Assembly (NCBI GenBank): GCA_016185305.1
Contig: JACPNV010000024.1
Location: 1-58,896 of the forward strand
DNA length: 58,896 nt
Source of the DNA: Actinomycetota bacterium
GTDB lineage: Bacteria; Actinomycetota; Acidimicrobiia; Acidimicrobiales; Acidimicrobilacustridaceae
Direction of reading: 5' to 3'
This document shows positions 7,217 through 15,390 of this stretch, piece after piece. How positions within the stretch are numbered: position 1 is the first letter of the stretch; every line of letters starts with the position of its first letter. A program made the translations under genes and the position numbers. A model generated the notes under the pieces. It worked only from the letters and a program-made list of their open reading frames with translations. It was not told the DNA's origin and searched no databases.

Positions 7217-8004
7217 ACCCAGGTCGTGTGGGGAAACACGAGCTCGTCACGGCCGGCGGTGTCGGCGTGGGTGGCGATGAGCTCGCGGACCTCGTCGAGC
7301 AGAGCGACGCGCCGCGCTTCGGGCAGCGCGGCTACGAAGCTCGTCGACGCGGCCCGGGCGACGACACCTTCGGGCGATGTGCGCTGCGGGTTGGCGAACT
7401 CCGCATGGGAGACGGCGCCGAACAAGCCAGCGGCGCCGATGTCGGCCACGAAGTCGCCAGTCATCGCCTCGCCGGCCGTCTCGTCGATCGAGTGGTATGG
7501 CGTATAGGGCCGGCCGCCGCTGCGCGCCACGAGCAACTCGGTGAACGCCTTGACCCACGGGACTCGCTCGTCGCGGACGTTCCACATCAGAACCAGGGTT
7601 CGCTCTGGCTTCAGCACCCGGTTGATCTCCCGTAGCGCGGAAGGAGCATCGAACCAGTGGAACGCTTGCGCGACCGTGACGGCATCGACCGAGTGGTCGG
7701 GCAGCGGGATGGACTCAGCCGTGCCATCCAGTATCTCGACGCCAGGGCAGAGCTCGGCGAGCGTGGCCCGCATCTCGGCCACCGGCTCGACGGCCACCAG
7801 GTCGGCGCCGGTCGGCACGAGCTGGCGCGTCAGCTTGCCGGTGCCAGCGGCAAGATCGAGCACCCGTCTCGCCGGCCCGAGATCCGCGGTTCGAGCGATG
7901 AGCGCGATCGCTTCGGGAGCGTACGACGGCCGCGCCTTCTCGTAGTCGCCCGCCCCACGCGCGAACCCCGCGGCAGCGGCGGGGTTGATGGCAGCGTCGG
8001 ACAT
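7195..8004 (-). CDS. SAM-dependent methyltransferase (type 11)
   Basis: A 269-residue class I methyltransferase. The SAM-binding glycine loop is VLDLAAGTGKLTRQL, followed by the acidic strand end VAVEPVAEM and the motif AFHWFDAPSALREINRVLKP, typical of the UbiE/type 11 group. The ATG at 8004 (MSDAAINPAAAAGFA) fits the usual family start; longer in-frame extensions run into low-complexity sequence. Substrate unknown. It overlaps mutY by 22 bp on the same strand, with no obvious functional link to DNA repair. Confidence 0.88.
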   Translation of the reverse strand: MSDAAINPAAAAGFARGAGDYEKARPSYAPEAIALIARTADLGPARRVLDLAAGTGKLTRQLVPTGADLVAVEPVAEMRATLAELCPGVEILDGTAESIPLPDHSVDAVTVAQAFHWFDAPSALREINRVLKPERTLVLMWNVRDERVPWVKAFTELLVARSGGRPYTPYHSIDETAGEAMTGDFVADIGAAGLFGAVSHAEFANPQRTSPEGVVARAASTSFVAALPEARRVALLDEVRELIATHADTAGRDELVFPHTTWVWWCRTI

Positions 8005-8039
8005 GAACGGCGACCGTACATCTCCCATGAGACCGAACG

Positions 8040-8921
8040 TCAGTTGGCGTCGCTCGATTTGATGGTGCCCTTGGCTTCTTTGGGCTGCAACGGCTCGGGC
8101 TCGTTGGGATGCTCCCGCTTGAACAGGCGCCACTTCAGCACCGGCAACACGGTGCGCGCCCACAACCGGTAGCCCTCGTCGTTCGGGTGGAACCGATCGA
8201 CCGCGAAGTAGCGGTCGGGGTACGAGCTGAACTCGGGACCCGTGAAGTCGGCGACGTTCACGTAGTCCGCGTTCTGGTCGCGCATGTCTTCGACCACCGC
8301 GTCGAGCGTCCCTCCCCGGACGCCCGCGATCCACCGCAACGGTTGCGGGAACCGAGGCACCGAGCCGAGGTCGGGCACGCCGAGCAAGATCCGGTCGGCT
8401 CCCTTGGGCAGCCGGTCGAGCAGCCCGAGGTACAGCGAGCGGAAGGTGTTGTTCGAGGTGAGCTTGGTGACGTCGTTCGACCCGACGCTGACCAGGATGA
8501 CGTCGGGCTGCTTGGGTGGTGGCAACGCCAGCAGGCGGGGCACCTGGTCATCGATGACGTCGGTGATCCGCGCTCCGGACCTGGCGAGGACCGTGAGCTC
8601 GACCGGTCGACCCAGCCCTTCCGCCACCTGCCGGGGCAGCGCCCCGTCGACCGACGATGCCCCGACCCCGGTGACGGTCGAATCCCCGAGCCACACGATG
8701 CGGACGGGCGCGCCCGCGGTCTGCGCACCGATCAAGCCGTCGAGTTGGGTCGGGTAGCCATCGGAGCCCGCGAGGGTCGCACCGTTGCCCGCCATCACCA
8801 CTTCGACGGACAGGACCCCTGCGAACAGGAGGATGGCGGCGGCAACGCCCCCGGCGATCAGTCGCCGAAGACGTCGGCGCCGTACGGGAACTGCCTCGTC
8901 GGCGCCTGCTCCCTCTTCCAC
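8040..8921 (-). CDS. SGNH/GDSL-type hydrolase with N-terminal membrane anchor
   Basis: A 293-residue protein with one transmembrane segment (about residues 22-44, after RRRRLRRL) and an extracytoplasmic SGNH hydrolase domain. The catalytic blocks are visible: block I WLGDSTVTG (Ser nucleophile), block III VSVGSNDVT, and block V VDRFHPNDEGY (Asp/His). These enzymes hydrolyse acyl or acetyl esters of lipids or cell-wall carbohydrates; the substrate is not predictable here. The GTG start is inside the MaoC gene, which overlaps by 64 bp, so it is probably translated from the same message. Confidence 0.88.
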   Translation of the reverse strand: MEEGAGADEAVPVRRRRLRRLIAGGVAAAILLFAGVLSVEVVMAGNGATLAGSDGYPTQLDGLIGAQTAGAPVRIVWLGDSTVTGVGASSVDGALPRQVAEGLGRPVELTVLARSGARITDVIDDQVPRLLALPPPKQPDVILVSVGSNDVTKLTSNNTFRSLYLGLLDRLPKGADRILLGVPDLGSVPRFPQPLRWIAGVRGGTLDAVVEDMRDQNADYVNVADFTGPEFSSYPDRYFAVDRFHPNDEGYRLWARTVLPVLKWRLFKREHPNEPEPLQPKEAKGTIKSSDAN

Positions 8922-9370
8922 ACCATGACCTTACGGCGGAACAAGCACACTTCTTCGGCACGCTGGTTGATGCCCTTGGTCTCGACCGTCACGATGCCGC
9001 GCTTGCCGTCGGAGGTCTCCTTCTTCTCGATCACCTTCGTGACCGCGTAGATCGTGTCGCCATGGAACGTCGGCTTGGGGTGCTGGAGCGTCTCGATCTC
9101 GAGGTTGGCGACCGCCGAACCGCTGACGTCCGGCACGCTCATGCCCAGCACGACCGAGTAGACGAGGTTCCCGACCACCACGTTCTTCTTGTGCACCGTC
9201 TCGTTCTCGGCGAACCACTCGTTGATGTGGAGGGGATGGTGGTTCATGGTGATCATGCAGAAGAGGTGGTCGTCGTACTCGGTGATCGTCTTGCCCGGCC
9301 AGTGACGGAACACGTCGCCCGGCTCGAAGTCTTCGTAGTAGCGGCCGAAGGGCCGGTCATACATGGTCAC
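8858..9370 (-). CDS. MaoC-like hot-dog dehydratase (mesaconyl/itaconyl-CoA hydratase-like)
   Basis: A single hot-dog MaoC-domain protein of about 170 residues. The motif FCMITMNHHPLHINEWF replaces the usual D-x4-NPLH hydratase motif and resembles the TMN-H-PLH variant of mesaconyl-CoA and itaconyl-CoA hydratases. FHGDTIYAVTKVIEKKETSD and GIVTVETKGINQRAEEV complete the fold. Three close starts are possible: GTG 9376, GTG 9370 and ATG 9364. GTG 9370 is preferred because GAGG lies about 9 bp upstream. Its role may connect to the methylsuccinyl-CoA dehydrogenase and malyl-CoA-lyase-like genes 3-7 kb away, as in the ethylmalonyl-CoA pathway; that link is inference. Confidence 0.85.
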   Translation of the reverse strand: MTMYDRPFGRYYEDFEPGDVFRHWPGKTITEYDDHLFCMITMNHHPLHINEWFAENETVHKKNVVVGNLVYSVVLGMSVPDVSGSAVANLEIETLQHPKPTFHGDTIYAVTKVIEKKETSDGKRGIVTVETKGINQRAEEVCLFRRKVMVWKREQAPTRQFPYGADVFGD

Positions 9371-9503
9371 GGTCACACACCTCGTCTCTGGTTCGAACGC
9401 GGGCGAGGTTACGGGTGCAGATCTCGGCCGGTCCAGATGAGCGCGCCGCGAGTGCGCCACACTGGAGGGACGCGGATTCCCATACGGCAGACAGCGAGGG
9501 GGC

Positions 9504-12113
9504 ATGGATTCTCCCGAACGTGAAGGTGCGGGATCCTCATCGGCCGCCCTCGAAGGAGATGAGCAGAAGTACGCCCTCTGGCGCATGATCATCCGCGCCC
9601 GCTATCTCGCGATCGCCGTCCTGGCCGTGCTCAGCGTTCCCGACGCCGCCGGCGACCGCCACCTCCAGGTTGCCGCCGCGCTCATCGTCGTGATGCTCCC
9701 CTACAACGGGCTGTGCCACTGGACCCTGGTGCGAACCGGACGCCTGCAACCCTGGATCGCGTTCACCGATCAGCTCCTCGTCATCGCGTTCGCCTCGCAG
9801 GCACCCGAGCTGCTGCCGCAAGGCTTGCTCGTCGCGCTGGCCCTGAACGCGACGGCCGCGGTCGCGTTCCCCAAGCAGATCGCCTACACGTCGGGCGTCG
9901 TGGGTGCAGCCGGGCTGGCCGGCGTCGCCATCGCGTACGGCGACGCTCGCCTCGCCGTCCTCGTCGGCGTGTTCGCGCTGACGTCCGGCTTCGCGATGAC
10001 AGTGGTCGCCACCATCGCCAAGGTGGAGCGAGACGTGCAAGACCGCTACGCGGAGTTGATGAGCGGCATCGACGTCATCGTGTGGGAGCAGCTCACTCGC
10101 AACCCCTCGACGCTCTACGTCAACCGGCGAGCGGAAGAGATCCTCGGCTACCCCGCGAGCCTCTGGCGCGAGCCGGGCTTCTGGCGCGCGCACGTCCACC
10201 CCGACGATGCTGACGAGGCCGCCCGCCAGTACCGTGACGCGATCCGCAGGGGGAACAACGCGGAGCTCGACTACCGAATGGTCGGCACCGACGGCCGAGT
10301 GCTCCACATGCACGATCGCATGCGAGTGGAGACCGACTCCCTTGGCGGGGCCGTACACGTCCGTGGGGTCATGCTGGACGTGACCGCCGAGCGCGAAGCC
10401 ACCGCCCAGGCCGACCAGTACGTCAACCTCGTCGAGAGCATCCGGCTCGCCCTCTTCGTCTTCGGCCTGCGCGACCTCCGCGACGACGAGACACTCGAGC
10501 TGCTGGCCATGAACCCCGAAGCGACGATGGTGACCGGACTGCGCGCGCCGAGCATCGGCCGGCCTGCCGCCGACGTCCTGCCGTTCTCCGACGTCGACAA
10601 CGTGATCGCGAACCTCGCCGACGTCGTTCGCTCGAAAGAACCGTTCGTCATGGAGGAGTTCCAGAGCGGCAGCGGCAGCGGCAGCGGCAACCAGGGCAGC
10701 CGCGTGTACAGCGCCTACGCCTTCCCTCTGCCCGGCAACGCGGTCGGCCTCTCGCTGCACGACGTGACCGAGCGGGCCATGGCCGCCGAGGTCCTCCGGC
10801 GCCAGGCGCTGCACGACGGGCTCACCGGCCTGCCCAACCGCACGCTGCTGAACGAGCGGCTTCGGGCGGCCTTGAAGCACTCACACCAGACCGGCGAGCC
10901 GGTCGCCCTGCTCGTGATGGATCTCGACCAGTTCAAGGAGGTCAACGATGCCTTGGGCCACGACCACGGCGATCGCCTCCTGATCGAGATCAGCCGGCGG
11001 TTGCAACGGGTGTTGAGCGGCGCCGACACCATCGCCCGTCTCGGCGGTGACGAGTTCGCCGTGCTCCTCACGACCACCGCCGATGAGGTCAACTCCGTCG
11101 CGGCCGCGCAACTCATCCGGAGCGAGCTCGAGCACCCGTTCCAGCTCGGGGGCATCACCCTCCAGACCAACGCGAGCATCGGTATCGCCCTCTCCCCCGA
11201 CCACGCCGACGACGCCGAGTCCTTGGCCCAGAAGGCCGACGTCGCCATGTACACGGCCAAGCGCGGGGGCGCCGGCTATGCCCTGTACGCGCCCGAGCAC
11301 GACCAGTCGAGCATCCGCCGACTTGCGCTGCTGGGCGAGCTGCGGCGAGCCATCTCCGAAGACGAGCTGGTCTTGCACTACCAACCGGTCCTCGACCTCA
11401 CGGGCGGCCGCGTCCAGGGCGCCGAGGCGCTGCTCCGGTGGATGCACCCCGAGCACGGGCTCATGCCGCCGGGCGAGTTCATCGAGCTGGCCGAGCTGTC
11501 GGGCATGATCGGGGCGGTCACCCGTTGGGTCATCGATCATGCCCTCGTCCAAGTGCGCGAGTGGACCGACTCCGGCCTCGAGCTTCGGGTCGCGGTCAAC
11601 CTGTCGGTGCGCAACCTCTATGACCGCGAGCTGGTGGCGTGGCTCAACAACCGGCTGCTCGAACGGGCGGTGGAGGCGTCCCTGCTCAAGCTCGAGATCA
11701 CCGAGAGCGAGCTGATGGACGATCCCCTCCTCGCCATGGAGGTGCTCGGCAAGATGAAGAGCCTCGGGGTCTCGACGAGCATCGACGACTTCGGGACCGG
11801 CTACTCGTCGCTCGCGTACCTGAAGAACCTGCCCATCGACGAGCTCAAGATCGACCGTTCGTTCGTCGGTCACATGGTCCGCGACGACAACGACCTCACG
11901 ATCGTGCGATCGACGATCGACCTGAGCCACAACCTCGGGCTCGACGTCGTCGCCGAAGGGGTGGAGGACGCGCAGACGCTGCGACTGCTTCGCGACCTGG
12001 GCTGTGACCGGGCCCAGGGCTACCACATCAGCCGGCCGGTGCCCGCCGACGACCTGACCGCGTGGATCGCCAGCCCGGACGCCCAGGAACGTGTCCGGGC
12101 CGATCTGGGCTGA
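9504..12113 (+). CDS. Membrane-bound PAS-GGDEF-EAL cyclic-di-GMP protein
   Basis: An 869-residue protein. Residues about 25-175 form several hydrophobic helices; residues about 185-300 form a PAS domain (AEEILGYPASLWREPGFW, HVHPDDADEA), followed by a second PAS-like segment. The GGDEF domain has an intact active site (RLGGDEFAVLL, GGDEF at 514-518), but the RxxD inhibitory site reads SGAD, so product feedback is probably lost. The EAL domain also looks intact (GAEALLRW with EAL at 641-643, EITESELMDD, IDDFGTGYSSLAYLK, LKIDRSF, VAEGVED). The protein may therefore both make and degrade c-di-GMP in response to a membrane or ligand signal. A serine-glycine linker (SGSGSGSG, codons near 10668-10688) precedes GGDEF. 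Monocistronic. Confidence 0.93.
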   Translation: MDSPEREGAGSSSAALEGDEQKYALWRMIIRARYLAIAVLAVLSVPDAAGDRHLQVAAALIVVMLPYNGLCHWTLVRTGRLQPWIAFTDQLLVIAFASQAPELLPQGLLVALALNATAAVAFPKQIAYTSGVVGAAGLAGVAIAYGDARLAVLVGVFALTSGFAMTVVATIAKVERDVQDRYAELMSGIDVIVWEQLTRNPSTLYVNRRAEEILGYPASLWREPGFWRAHVHPDDADEAARQYRDAIRRGNNAELDYRMVGTDGRVLHMHDRMRVETDSLGGAVHVRGVMLDVTAEREATAQADQYVNLVESIRLALFVFGLRDLRDDETLELLAMNPEATMVTGLRAPSIGRPAADVLPFSDVDNVIANLADVVRSKEPFVMEEFQSGSGSGSGNQGSRVYSAYAFPLPGNAVGLSLHDVTERAMAAEVLRRQALHDGLTGLPNRTLLNERLRAALKHSHQTGEPVALLVMDLDQFKEVNDALGHDHGDRLLIEISRRLQRVLSGADTIARLGGDEFAVLLTTTADEVNSVAAAQLIRSELEHPFQLGGITLQTNASIGIALSPDHADDAESLAQKADVAMYTAKRGGAGYALYAPEHDQSSIRRLALLGELRRAISEDELVLHYQPVLDLTGGRVQGAEALLRWMHPEHGLMPPGEFIELAELSGMIGAVTRWVIDHALVQVREWTDSGLELRVAVNLSVRNLYDRELVAWLNNRLLERAVEASLLKLEITESELMDDPLLAMEVLGKMKSLGVSTSIDDFGTGYSSLAYLKNLPIDELKIDRSFVGHMVRDDNDLTIVRSTIDLSHNLGLDVVAEGVEDAQTLRLLRDLGCDRAQGYHISRPVPADDLTAWIASPDAQERVRADLG

Positions 12114-12128
12114 ACCCGGCGCAGCCGG

Positions 12129-12332
12129 TCAGCTCACGGAATCTTCGGCGGCGGTGACGCCCGCGGCCTCGAGGGCACAGGGGATGCAGTAGGGCGGCTT
12201 CGAGCGACCGTAGGAGTACACGAGGCAGTGATCACAGAACTCGTTCAGGCACGAGCGACAGGTGCCGGCGGTGCGCTCGTGCGGGTGGGTGTGGCAGTTG
12301 ATCACGTCGGGTTCTCCGGTGTCTTCTGACAT
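12129..12332 (-). CDS. Small B-box-like zinc-binding protein
   Basis: A 67-residue protein dense in Cys/His: INCHTHPHERTAGTCRSC, NEFCDHCLVYSYG and PYCIPCALEAAG. The spacing (C-H pairs, then CxxC, CxxC, CxxC) matches the B-box-like zinc finger found at the start of many bacterial membrane proteins, but here it stands alone. The ATG at 12332 is chosen because it begins just before the domain; an ATG at 12404 would add 24 residues. It converges on the GGDEF/EAL gene. Function unknown; a protein-interaction role is plausible. Confidence 0.6.
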   Translation of the reverse strand: MSEDTGEPDVINCHTHPHERTAGTCRSCLNEFCDHCLVYSYGRSKPPYCIPCALEAAGVTAAEDSVS

Positions 12333-12600
12333 CGAGCTCTGGGCACTCCTGTGAACGCCGCGCTCGGCAAGATCGATATGGTCGGGGTCTTCGGGGCGCG
12401 ACATGGGAGAAGGAACGATCGGCAGGGCCGGCGCGCGGAACGAACGGCGGCGAGGGAGGTAAGAGCGGCTTCCGGGCGCCTCGGTCGCGCTCTGGGTGCA
12501 ACTCAAACCTTGCGCTGAGGTTACAAACTGAATGTGTCTCAGGTAATAGGGCGCGGGACCCATTTTCTGACAGTGCTGCCGGCAATGGCTCACCGGGCAA
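12333..12600. other. Intergenic region upstream of mcd-like gene
   Basis: No convincing gene is seen. It contains CTGAG...CTCAG (around 12513-12540) flanking an AT-richer patch, GGTTACAAACTGAATG, unusual for this genome and possibly a divergent promoter. An alternative ATG (12404) for the small Zn-binding protein lies inside. Confidence 0.35.
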
Positions 12601-12711
12601 CGGCAGCCGGCGGATCAGCGACACGTGACTTGCGCAGGCGCCAGCCGGAGCAGCCAGATGCGCCCGTGCGGATCGGCGAAGCCGCAGCCGGCGGATTATC
12701 GCCGGCGCAGC
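12601..12711 (-). repeat. Diverged inverted copy of the 94-bp repeat found downstream of mcd
   Basis: Read on the minus strand, this stretch contains TGCGCCGGCGATAATCCGCC then GCTGCTCCGGCTGGCGCCTG, in the same order and spacing as TGCGCCAGCGATAATCCGCT and GCTTGCTCCGCCTGGCGGCT of the downstream units. A second partial core, CGCTGATCCGCCGGCTGCCG, closes the copy. The core folds as a hairpin (GCCGGCG-ATAATC-CGCCGGC). It ends 20 bp before the mcd-like start codon, so it occupies the promoter or 5' region. Confidence 0.7.
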
Positions 12712-12718
12712 AACTCGG

Positions 12719-12724
12719 TAACCT
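12719..12724 (+). promoter_or_regulatory. -10 box upstream of mcd-like gene
   Basis: TAACCT lies 7 bp before the ATG at 12732, a leaderless arrangement. TTATCG, inside the repeat hairpin, sits exactly 17 bp upstream and could act as a weak -35 box. Confidence 0.35.
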
Positions 12725-12731
12725 CGTCGCC

Positions 12732-14333
12732 ATGACAGATCTGAGCGCCGCCAAGGCCGCCGTCGACGCTGCCCAGGGCGTCGTCGACACCGCCGTCACC
12801 CACCTCGCCGCCACCGGGTCGGTCGACGACCAGCAGGTGGTCGCCTACGACGTCGCCCACGCCGCCGCCGCCGTGGAGACGGGCCGGGCCATGCTCGCCT
12901 ACGGCGACAAGGGTGAGATCGAGGCCAAGCTGACGTGCGCCTACATCGCGGACGCCATCGCCGACCTCGCCGCCAAGCTCGTCGGGCGGGAAGGGGCGTG
13001 GGGCGTGAAGGCGGTCGATCTCGCCGAAGCGAGCGAATTCGTCAACACCTACCGAGATCCCGCGTTCCTCGCAGGGATCGGCATGGAGGCAGGGCCGCGC
13101 CACCTCGACCCCGACTTCGAGCTCGTGCAAGACACGTTCCGGCGCTTCGCCGAAGAGAAGATCCGCCCGATCGCCGAGCACATCCACCGCGAGAACGCCG
13201 ACATCCCCGAGGAGATCATCGAGGGGCTCGCCGAGATGGGCGCGTTCGGTCTGTCGATCCCCGAGGAGTACGGCGGCTACTCGATGGGCGGCGAGAGCGA
13301 GTACCTCGGCATGGTCGTGGCCACCGAGGAGCTGTCACGCGGGTCGCTCGGCGTCGGCGGCTCGTTGATCACCCGCCCGGAGATCCTCACCCGCGCCCTG
13401 CTCGCCGGGGGCACCGAGGAGCAGAAGCAGCGGTGGCTCCCCCGCCTGGCGTCGGCCGAGGTGATGAACGCGGTCGCGGTGACCGAGCCCGACTTCGGGT
13501 CCGACGTCGCCGGCATCAAGGTGACCGCGACGAAGACGGAGGACGGCCGCGGCTGGCTCGTCAGCGGCGTGAAGACGTGGTGCACCTTCGGCGCTCGCGG
13601 CGACGTGCTGATGCTCCTCGCCCGCACCGACCCCGATCGCTCGAAGACCCACCGTGGCCTGTCGATGTTCATCGTCCCCAAGCCACGCGGCGATGCCCAT
13701 GGCTTCGAGCTCACCCAAGAGGCCACCGATGGCGCCCCGGGGGGCGGCAAGATGGAAGGCCGCCCCATCGACACCATCGGCTACCGCGGCATGCACAGCT
13801 ACGAGATCGCCCTCGACAACTGGTGGGTGGCGGCCGAGAACCAGATCGGCCTCGAAGACGGCCTGGGGCGGGGCTTCTACTACCAGATGGCCGGATTCGA
13901 GAACGGCCGGCTCCAGACGGCGGCCCGCGCCATCGGTGTGATGCAGGCCGCGTACGAAGACGCCCGGCAGTACGCGCTCGATCGGGTCGTGTTCGGCCAG
14001 CCCATCGCCGACTACCAGCTCACGCGGGCCAAGCTCGCCCGCATGGCGTTCCTCATCCAGGCCGCCCGCCAGTTCGCCTACGAGGTGGCCCGCATGATGG
14101 CGCGGGGCGAGGGCCAGCTCGAAGCGTCGATGGTCAAGGCCTATGTCTGCAAGGCCGCCGAGTGGGTCACTCGCGAAGCGATGCAGATCCACGGTGGCTT
14201 CGGCTACGCCGAGGAGTACTCGGTGAGCCGCTACTTCGTCGACGCCCGCGTCCTGTCGATCTTCGAAGGAGCCGACGAGACCCTGTGCCTGAAGGTCATC
14301 GCCCGCCGCCTCGTCCATCTGCGCCAGCGATAA
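12732..14333 (+). CDS. mcd: (2S)-methylsuccinyl-CoA dehydrogenase-like acyl-CoA dehydrogenase
   Basis: A 533-residue ACAD with an extra N-terminal helical domain of about 130 residues (DVAHAAAAVETGRAMLAYGD, KLVGREGAWGVKAVDLAEA). This is the architecture of Mcd, which oxidises (2S)-methylsuccinyl-CoA to mesaconyl-CoA in the ethylmalonyl-CoA pathway. The ACAD core follows: AFGLSIPEEYGGYSMGGE, AVTEPDFGSDVAGIKV, GVKTWCTFGARGDVLMLLAR, YALDRVVFGQPIADYQL, MQIHGGFGYAEEYSVSRYF and a catalytic-loop EGADETLCLKVIARRL. The last codons and the TAA stop lie inside a 94-bp repeat unit. Downstream, convergent, are two CitE/malyl-CoA-lyase-type genes. Crotonyl-CoA carboxylase/reductase and ethylmalonyl-CoA mutase are not in this window. 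Confidence 0.85.
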   Translation: MTDLSAAKAAVDAAQGVVDTAVTHLAATGSVDDQQVVAYDVAHAAAAVETGRAMLAYGDKGEIEAKLTCAYIADAIADLAAKLVGREGAWGVKAVDLAEASEFVNTYRDPAFLAGIGMEAGPRHLDPDFELVQDTFRRFAEEKIRPIAEHIHRENADIPEEIIEGLAEMGAFGLSIPEEYGGYSMGGESEYLGMVVATEELSRGSLGVGGSLITRPEILTRALLAGGTEEQKQRWLPRLASAEVMNAVAVTEPDFGSDVAGIKVTATKTEDGRGWLVSGVKTWCTFGARGDVLMLLARTDPDRSKTHRGLSMFIVPKPRGDAHGFELTQEATDGAPGGGKMEGRPIDTIGYRGMHSYEIALDNWWVAAENQIGLEDGLGRGFYYQMAGFENGRLQTAARAIGVMQAAYEDARQYALDRVVFGQPIADYQLTRAKLARMAFLIQAARQFAYEVARMMARGEGQLEASMVKAYVCKAAEWVTREAMQIHGGFGYAEEYSVSRYFVDARVLSIFEGADETLCLKVIARRLVHLRQR

Positions 14334-14503
14334 TCCGCTGGCCGCCGTCGCGCGGAGCCACGAGAGTCTCCCGGCTTGCTCCGCCTGGCGGCTCCGCAAC
14401 ATCGGCGTTCATCTGCGCCAGCGATAATCCGCTGGCTGCCGTTGCACGGAGCCACGAGAGTCTCCCGGCTTGCTCCGCCTGGCGGCTCCGCAACATCGGC
14501 GCT
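14316..14503 (+). repeat. Two tandem 94-bp direct repeats, first one forming the 3' end of mcd-like gene
   Basis: Unit 1 is 14316-14409 and unit 2 is 14410-14503. They differ at about four positions. Each begins CATCTGCGCCAGCGATAATC, contains the hairpin GCCAGCG-ATAATC-CGCTGGC, then GGAGCCACGAGAGTCTCCCG and GCTCCGCCTGGCGGCTCCGC (itself a CCGCC-T-GGCGG stem). Unit 1 supplies the last codons and the TAA stop of the upstream gene. The pair fills the gap to the convergent citE-like stop at 14515. An inverted, diverged copy sits upstream of the same gene (12601-12711). Confidence 0.9.
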
Positions 14504-14514
14504 GGTTGCGCCCG

Positions 14515-15390
14515 TCAGGCCAGCTTTGCGATGGCGTCGGCGACGGCGAGCACGCGGCGAGCGTTGTCGACGTGGAGGTTCTCGATCATGCGGCCGTCGA
14601 CGGTGACGACACCCTTGCCGGCAGCCGTCGCCTCCTCGAAGGCGGCGATGATCTCGCGGGCCGACGCGATCTCGGCGTCGGTCGGCGCGTAGGCCACGTT
14701 GCACGGTTCGAGCTGGCTCGGGTGGATCAGCGTCTTGCCGTCGAAGCCCATCTGCCGGCCCTGCCGGCACTCGGCCGCGAAGCCTTCCTCGTCCTTGATG
14801 TCGTTGTACACGCCGTCGAGGATGACCTTGCCCGCAGACCGGGCGGCCAGCAGGCACAGGCCGAGGCCGGCGAGCAGCGGCTGGCGTCCGGGGACGTGCT
14901 CGGCGTGGAGCTCCTTGGCGAGGTCGTTGGTGCCCATCACCAGCACAGCCAGCCGATCAGATGACGAGGCGATCTCCTCCGCGTGCAGCATCGCCACCGG
15001 CGTCTCGAGCATCGCCCAGATCATCGTGTGATCGGGGGCGCCGCCCGCCTCCAGCGCCTTCTCGATCTGGTGGACTTCGTCCGCCGAGTTGACCTTCGGC
15101 ACGACGACACCCGCCGGACCGGCGGCGGCCGCGGCCTTGATGTCTTCCGCGTGCCATCCGGTGTCGAGCCCGTTCACGCGGATGGTGACCTCGCGCGAGC
15201 CGTACTCACCGGACGAAGCGGCGGCACAGACGCGGCCGCGGGCGTCGGCCTTGGCGTCAGGCGCGACCGCGTCTTCGAGGTCGAGGATCAGCGCGTCGGC
15301 GGGCAGCGTCTTCGCCTTCTCCAGCGCGCGCTCGTTGGCGCCCGGCATGTACAGGACCGAGCGGCGTGAGCGGATCTCGGTGTCGCTCAT
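14515..15390 (-). CDS. CitE-like CoA-ester lyase (malyl/citramalyl-CoA lyase or malyl-CoA thioesterase family)
   Basis: A 291-residue HpcH/HpaI aldolase-fold protein. It begins [19 protein letters not shown]. The Mg site lies in [15 protein letters not shown] and the substrate arginine in [34 protein letters not shown] carries the second acidic ligand, followed by [12 protein letters not shown] and [17 protein letters not shown]. The family includes citryl-, L-malyl- and citramalyl-CoA lyases and (3S)-malyl-CoA thioesterase. It is preceded by a larger paralog with a 4-bp overlap (ATGA), so the two are translated together. The layout resembles the Mcl1/Mcl2 pair of the ethylmalonyl-CoA pathway. 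Confidence 0.88.
   Translation of the reverse strand: MSDTEIRSRRSVLYMPGANERALEKAKTLPADALILDLEDAVAPDAKADARGRVCAAASSGEYGSREVTIRVNGLDTGWHAEDIKAAAAAGPAGVVVPKVNSADEVHQIEKALEAGGAPDHTMIWAMLETPVAMLHAEEIASSSDRLAVLVMGTNDLAKELHAEHVPGRQPLLAGLGLCLLAARSAGKVILDGVYNDIKDEEGFAAECRQGRQMGFDGKTLIHPSQLEPCNVAYAPTDAEIASAREIIAAFEEATAAGKGVVTVDGRMIENLHVDNARRVLAVADAIAKLA

Noticed and set aside
8858-9370. Full-length mesaconyl-CoA hydratase as a firm call
   Set aside because: Classical Mch is a double hot-dog protein of about 340 residues. This single-domain protein only shares the active-site motif style, so I kept a cautious label.
14316-14503. The 94-bp tandem repeats as a simple transcription terminator
   Set aside because: A terminator does not explain two near-identical 94-bp units, nor the inverted diverged copy upstream. 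Terminator activity may still be a side effect.
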